Assembly: GCA_945873105.1 (NCBI GenBank)
Contig: CAMCBW010000055.1
Location: forward strand, 1-34,181
Origin: Tangfeifania diversioriginum
Lineage (GTDB): Bacteria; Bacteroidota; Bacteroidia; Bacteroidales; Prolixibacteraceae
DNA: 34,181 bases
Direction of reading: 5' to 3'
Shown: piece after piece, positions 32,898-34,181 of the stretch
How the letters are laid out: every line of letters starts with the position of its first letter
Position numbering within the stretch: position 1 is the stretch's first letter
Translations under genes and position numbers: made by a program
Notes under the pieces: model-generated
The model's database searches: none
Seen by the model: only the letters and a program-made list of their open reading frames with translations
Told to the model about the DNA's origin: nothing

Positions 32898-33995
32898 TTA
32901 ACCTTTAACCTTTATCCTTCCAATCTTGTCCGAGAAATCCTTCCAGAACTTCAGGTGAAATTCCATGCTTTTGTCTTTGATCAGTAGCTCATTGGGCGAA
33001 TACTCATTGCCCGGTGTTTGCGTATAACGGCTTGCAGGAAGATACAAGGTAGATTGTTCCGGATGAAACTGTACTCCGATCACCTCTTTGAATTGATTGT
33101 GCTGCAAACCTTCTACCACTTTCCCATCCATGGAGGTGGCAATTACCTCCAGATTATCGCCTTTTTTGCCCACCGCCTGGTGATGTGAACTCAGCACGTA
33201 GGGTCGCTGCTGCTCAAGTCCCAGACACAATTCGTGAAGAAAACCTTTGGACATAAGGATAACCGGGTGTAGAAACCCCCAGGAGAGATCGCAGCTGGGA
33301 TTCAGCTGGGTATTGTAGTTGCGGTGACGGTTTTTGGCATCAATGGCCAACATCCCTTCAGCTGTTGAGATGTGGTAAATCTCCTGCGGAATATCCTGGG
33401 CTAAGGTCCCTCCGGCCGCCACATTCATGGTTTGCATGCCCAAACAGAAGGCACGGACGATCAGGTTTGGCTTTTGCAGCAACAATGGTTTGAAGGCAGG
33501 ATTTCTGACACCTCCCATCATGTGAAAGAAAAGGGAGGTCTCCATCAAATGTCTGTAGGGGTCAGTGACTACTGTCAGCAAATGTTGCTTCTCTCCATAA
33601 ATGATCGGCTGGATATCCGGACCACCGTTGAATAGCAGCGCATCCGCTTCCGTTACAATCTTTGTAAAAGCAGGTGTACACTCATTTTTGCCGTAAATAT
33701 TTTGCGGATCAAGTTCTCCGGTAATCTTCATCAGGGTGAAATGGGCAATTTTGTTCTCCTTTAGGTATTTTTCTGAGAAGGCATAATCAAAAGTCTCCTT
33801 TTCGTGGTAGACCCCCACCATTTCCAGATCCGGTATGGTGATGACTTTCTGGCGGACCAATTCCAGGATGTTATCGATATTGTCGACCGTGGGATGAAGC
33901 ATAAATACCTTGTGCTGAGCTACCGCCACAAAAAGTGAAACCTGCAGCAACAGCAGCAGAACGAACGTTTTCTGAAGGATTGGAATCTTTATCAT
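32898..33995 (-). CDS. Secreted class I glutamine-amidotransferase-like hydrolase (peptidase C26 type)
   Basis: The 365-aa protein has a signal peptide (QKTFVLLLLLQVSLFVAVA, cleavage near residue 27), so it acts in the periplasm or outside. The class I GATase fold shows GGPD (124-127, oxyanion loop), the nucleophile elbow AFCLGMQTMN (182-191, Cys184) and VQFHPEQS (the catalytic His with Glu). This places it with gamma-glutamyl-gamma-aminobutyrate hydrolase and gamma-glutamyl peptidases. No synthase partner is adjacent, so hydrolysis of a gamma-glutamyl compound is likely, the substrate being unknown. Its last six residues are encoded within the inverted heptamer repeat shared with the cvpA downstream region. 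The gene after 33995 is not in view; the end of the window holds dispersed repeat copy B. Confidence 0.88.
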   Translation of the reverse strand: MIKIPILQKTFVLLLLLQVSLFVAVAQHKVFMLHPTVDNIDNILELVRQKVITIPDLEMVGVYHEKETFDYAFSEKYLKENKIAHFTLMKITGELDPQNIYGKNECTPAFTKIVTEADALLFNGGPDIQPIIYGEKQHLLTVVTDPYRHLMETSLFFHMMGGVRNPAFKPLLLQKPNLIVRAFCLGMQTMNVAAGGTLAQDIPQEIYHISTAEGMLAIDAKNRHRNYNTQLNPSCDLSWGFLHPVILMSKGFLHELCLGLEQQRPYVLSSHHQAVGKKGDNLEVIATSMDGKVVEGLQHNQFKEVIGVQFHPEQSTLYLPASRYTQTPGNEYSPNELLIKDKSMEFHLKFWKDFSDKIGRIKVKG

Positions 33996-34037
33996 GGTAG
34001 ACTATATTAATCAATATTTGTTTTATTGTTTGAATTT

Positions 34038-34176
34038 ATAACACAGAGAATATCTAACTATTTTTCGAAACCAGAGAGCAAATAGAAATTTCTGCTATTT
34101 TGAATTTTCTTTAGAGAAACCCCGGAGTTTCACAGAGTTGGAAAATCGCAAGCGATTTTCTCTCTGTGTACCTCAT
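34038..34176 (+). repeat. Dispersed repeat, copy B
   Basis: This is the partner of the copy at 15551-15680, in the opposite orientation. It contains AACACAGAGAAT, GAAATTTCTGC, AGAGAAACCCCGGAGT, CACAGAG and the hairpin GAAAATCGC-AA-GCGATTTTC (34141-34160), then CTCTGTGTAC. It is non-coding and lies upstream of the hydrolase gene, possibly in its promoter region. Confidence 0.75.
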
Positions 34177-34181
34177 TTTTT

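Overview
The window looks like a chromosomal segment of a Bacteroidota bacterium, probably Bacteroidales or a related order. The evidence is an ECF sigma/FecR-DUF4974 pair followed by an STN-domain outer-membrane-type protein, a fused formiminotransferase-cyclodeaminase in a hutH-hutU-hutI-ftcD cluster, a bacterial GH3-family protein, and a TAnnTTTG-type promoter element before the tRNA gene. No 16S gene or species marker is present, so the placement is by gene family only.

Left part (1 to about 15,250), visibly AT-rich and almost entirely on the minus strand: a defence island. A probable IS21-type terminus (1-148) cuts a short-chain dehydrogenase gene. Then, in transcription order from right to left, come a solitary SMC/ABC-like AAA ATPase (12738-14915), hsdM, hsdS (TAATG stop/start overlap), a DUF262-DUF1524 GmrSD-like protein, a deaminase-GHKL ATPase-winged-helix fusion, a 0.5-kb array of GGACA/TGTCC palindromes, hsdR, and a YgjP/M48-type metallopeptidase. 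This is a type I restriction-modification operon with two accessory effector-like genes inside it. hsdR is separated from hsdMS by the palindrome array, which sits exactly where the hsdR promoter or leader should be.

Middle (15,250-17,350): a conserved-looking but uncharacterised 248-aa protein, a degenerate 21-bp-period tandem array, and tRNA-Leu(CAA) with a promoter and a terminator.

Right part (17,350-34,181), higher in GC and house-keeping in character: an ECF sigma factor, a FecR anti-sigma factor and an STN/carboxypeptidase-regulatory-domain protein (a cell-surface signalling module without a visible TonB-dependent transporter); PBP1A; the histidine-degradation cluster (His to urocanate to imidazolone propionate to formiminoglutamate to glutamate plus a folate one-carbon unit); a deoxynucleoside kinase; a GH3-family protein; CvpA; and a secreted class I glutamine-amidotransferase-like hydrolase. 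Several gene 3' ends here carry short-period tandem repeats (7, 7, 8 and 9 bp), some forming inverted repeats and some encoding the last residues of the protein. A ~130-bp dispersed repeat occurs twice, in opposite orientation (near 15,600 and 34,100).

The best candidate for something undescribed is the deaminase-GHKL-wHTH protein together with the adjoining palindrome array inside the type I restriction operon.
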